A stretch of 64,000 bases of DNA from CAVURS01 sp963795385 (GTDB lineage Bacteria > Actinomycetota > Actinomycetes > Actinomycetales > CAVURS01). The notes below the pieces were generated by a model, which saw nothing but the letters and a program-made list of their open reading frames with translations, did not search any database and was not told where the DNA came from. Shown in pieces: positions 63,318 through 64,000 of this stretch (the stretch's first letter is position 1; each line of letters begins with the position of its first letter). The position numbers and the translations under genes are program-made. The stretch covers positions 62,001-126,000 of the forward strand of contig CAWCHK010000010.1 of assembly GCA_963795385.1 (NCBI GenBank), written 5' to 3'.

Positions 63318-63950
63318 GTGACCGGCTCGACGGGTGACTCGACCAGCGACGCGAGCGATGCTGCGGCGTACGACTCGGGGTACGACGCCCCGGACGACGG
63401 GCCGCCGACCCTCACCGGGTCGGTGGTCATGCCGGGGTCGATCGGTGTCGCGATCGCGATCCCGGAGCCGTACGGGTCGCAGCTGCAGGAGATGCGCTCG
63501 TCGTTCGGCGACCCGCTCGCGGGCTACATCCCCACTCACGTGACGCTGCTGCCACCGACCGCGCTCGAGCCCGGTGGCCTCGACGTCGTCGTCGACCACC
63601 TGGCCAAGGTCGCCGGCCGGCACCAGCCCTTCGACATGCGGCTGCGCGGCTCCGCGACCTTCCGGCCGGTCTCGCCCGTGGTGTTCGTCCAGCTCTCCAC
63701 CGGCATCGGCGAGTGCGAGACGTTGGAGCGGGACGTGCGGGACGGACCGCTCATCGGCCGGACCCTGGACTTCCCCTACCACCCCCACGTGACGGTGGCC
63801 CACCACCTGCCCGAGGCGGTGCTGGACGAGGCGCAGGATCGGCTGGCCGACTACGACTGCCGGTTCACGGTCGACGGCTTCCAGCTCTACCTCCACGGCG
63901 TGGACGGCGTGTGGCGGGTCGCTCGCGACTTCTGGTTCGGGACGGTATGA
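63318..63950 (+). CDS. 2'-5' RNA ligase-like (2H phosphoesterase) protein
   Basis: 210-residue protein with the two HXT motifs of the 2H phosphoesterase superfamily: GYIPTHVTLLPP and YHPHVTVAHHL. The first 35 residues are acidic and low-complexity. Such proteins cleave or join 2',5'-phosphodiester or cyclic-phosphate RNA ends. It starts 5 bp after trpS and overlaps the next gene by 4 bp (ATGA). The trpS, 2H protein, YihY order is common in actinobacteria. Confidence 0.88.
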   Translation: MTGSTGDSTSDASDAAAYDSGYDAPDDGPPTLTGSVVMPGSIGVAIAIPEPYGSQLQEMRSSFGDPLAGYIPTHVTLLPPTALEPGGLDVVVDHLAKVAGRHQPFDMRLRGSATFRPVSPVVFVQLSTGIGECETLERDVRDGPLIGRTLDFPYHPHVTVAHHLPEAVLDEAQDRLADYDCRFTVDGFQLYLHGVDGVWRVARDFWFGTV

Positions 63951-64000
63951 AGGCGGTGCTGGCCCGGCTCAAGGGCAGCGCCGTGTACGCCGCCTGGCAG
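63947..64000 (+). CDS. YihY/BrkB family membrane protein, N-terminal fragment
   Basis: Only 18 codons are in the window (MKAVLARLKGSAVYAAWQ). The start resembles YihY/virulence-factor BrkB proteins, which usually follow trpS and the 2H protein in actinobacteria. The ATG overlaps the preceding stop. The call rests mainly on context. Confidence 0.5.
   Translation, partial: MKAVLARLKGSAVYAAWQ

Noticed and set aside
1..64000. tRNA or rRNA genes and insertion sequences
   Set aside because: No cloverleaf with a GGTTCGAATCC-like T arm, no rRNA segment and no transposase reading frame was found by eye; a covariance-model search could overturn this.

Overview
This is a 64 kb piece of a high-GC actinobacterial chromosome. 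The gene order guaA, pcrA, M23 peptidase, B12-binding protein, sucC-sucD, DUF6350, purN-purH, folD, DUF3017, mdh, icd resembles the core region seen in Streptomyces and related Actinomycetes. SHOCT, PspC, DUF3017, DUF3817 and DUF3995 proteins and very frequent GTG starts fit the same group. I cannot name a genus. No tRNA, rRNA, CRISPR array or insertion sequence was found.

Layout. 1-10,150: end of a succinate-semialdehyde dehydrogenase, GMC oxidoreductase, SDR, DUF3995, a heterodimeric ABC exporter, SURF1, DUF3817 and guaA. Almost every gene here carries several single-base frameshifts while its conserved residues survive. I read this as indel error in the sequence more than gene decay. 10,200-18,900: VOC protein, an ECF42-type sigma factor with its DGPF/YCII partner, an ArsR-type regulator with an MFS exporter, then a nucleotidyltransferase/NUDIX/PIG-L/GT4 cluster. 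18,970-23,320: a PspC envelope-stress type module with a PspC-domain histidine kinase and a response regulator. 23,460-30,000: second PIG-L deacetylase, pcrA, GNAT, M23 peptidase, lipase, B12-binding protein. 30,059-44,362: central metabolism (sucCD, purNH, folD, mdh, icd) mixed with membrane proteins, an ankyrin protein, a lipoprotein and an aquaporin. 44,599-47,393: two tandem sortase-anchored surface proteins of identical length. 47,417-51,408: DHA2 MFS transporter, a second two-component system and a SHOCT protein. 51,449-62,268: a divergent galactoside utilisation locus (galK, galT, DeoR repressor, GH42 beta-galactosidase on the minus strand; sugar ABC importer and GH36 alpha-galactosidase on the plus strand). 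62,293-64,000: trpS, a 2'-5' RNA ligase-like protein and the start of a YihY/BrkB protein.

The most striking non-coding content is repeats. Two families of palindromic repeats each occur twice in intergenic regions. A 62-bp palindromic unit occurs three times in tandem. There are 7-, 15- and 16-bp tandem arrays between genes, and 9-bp in-frame arrays that lengthen the N-termini of unrelated proteins. Many genes have a TANNNT- or NAGGAT-like hexamer 6-8 nt before the start codon and no Shine-Dalgarno sequence, as expected for leaderless transcripts. The likeliest new biology is the pair of MSCRAMM-like surface proteins, the repeat families, and the galactoside regulon with its candidate operators. 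No clearly unprecedented enzymatic or defence system is visible.
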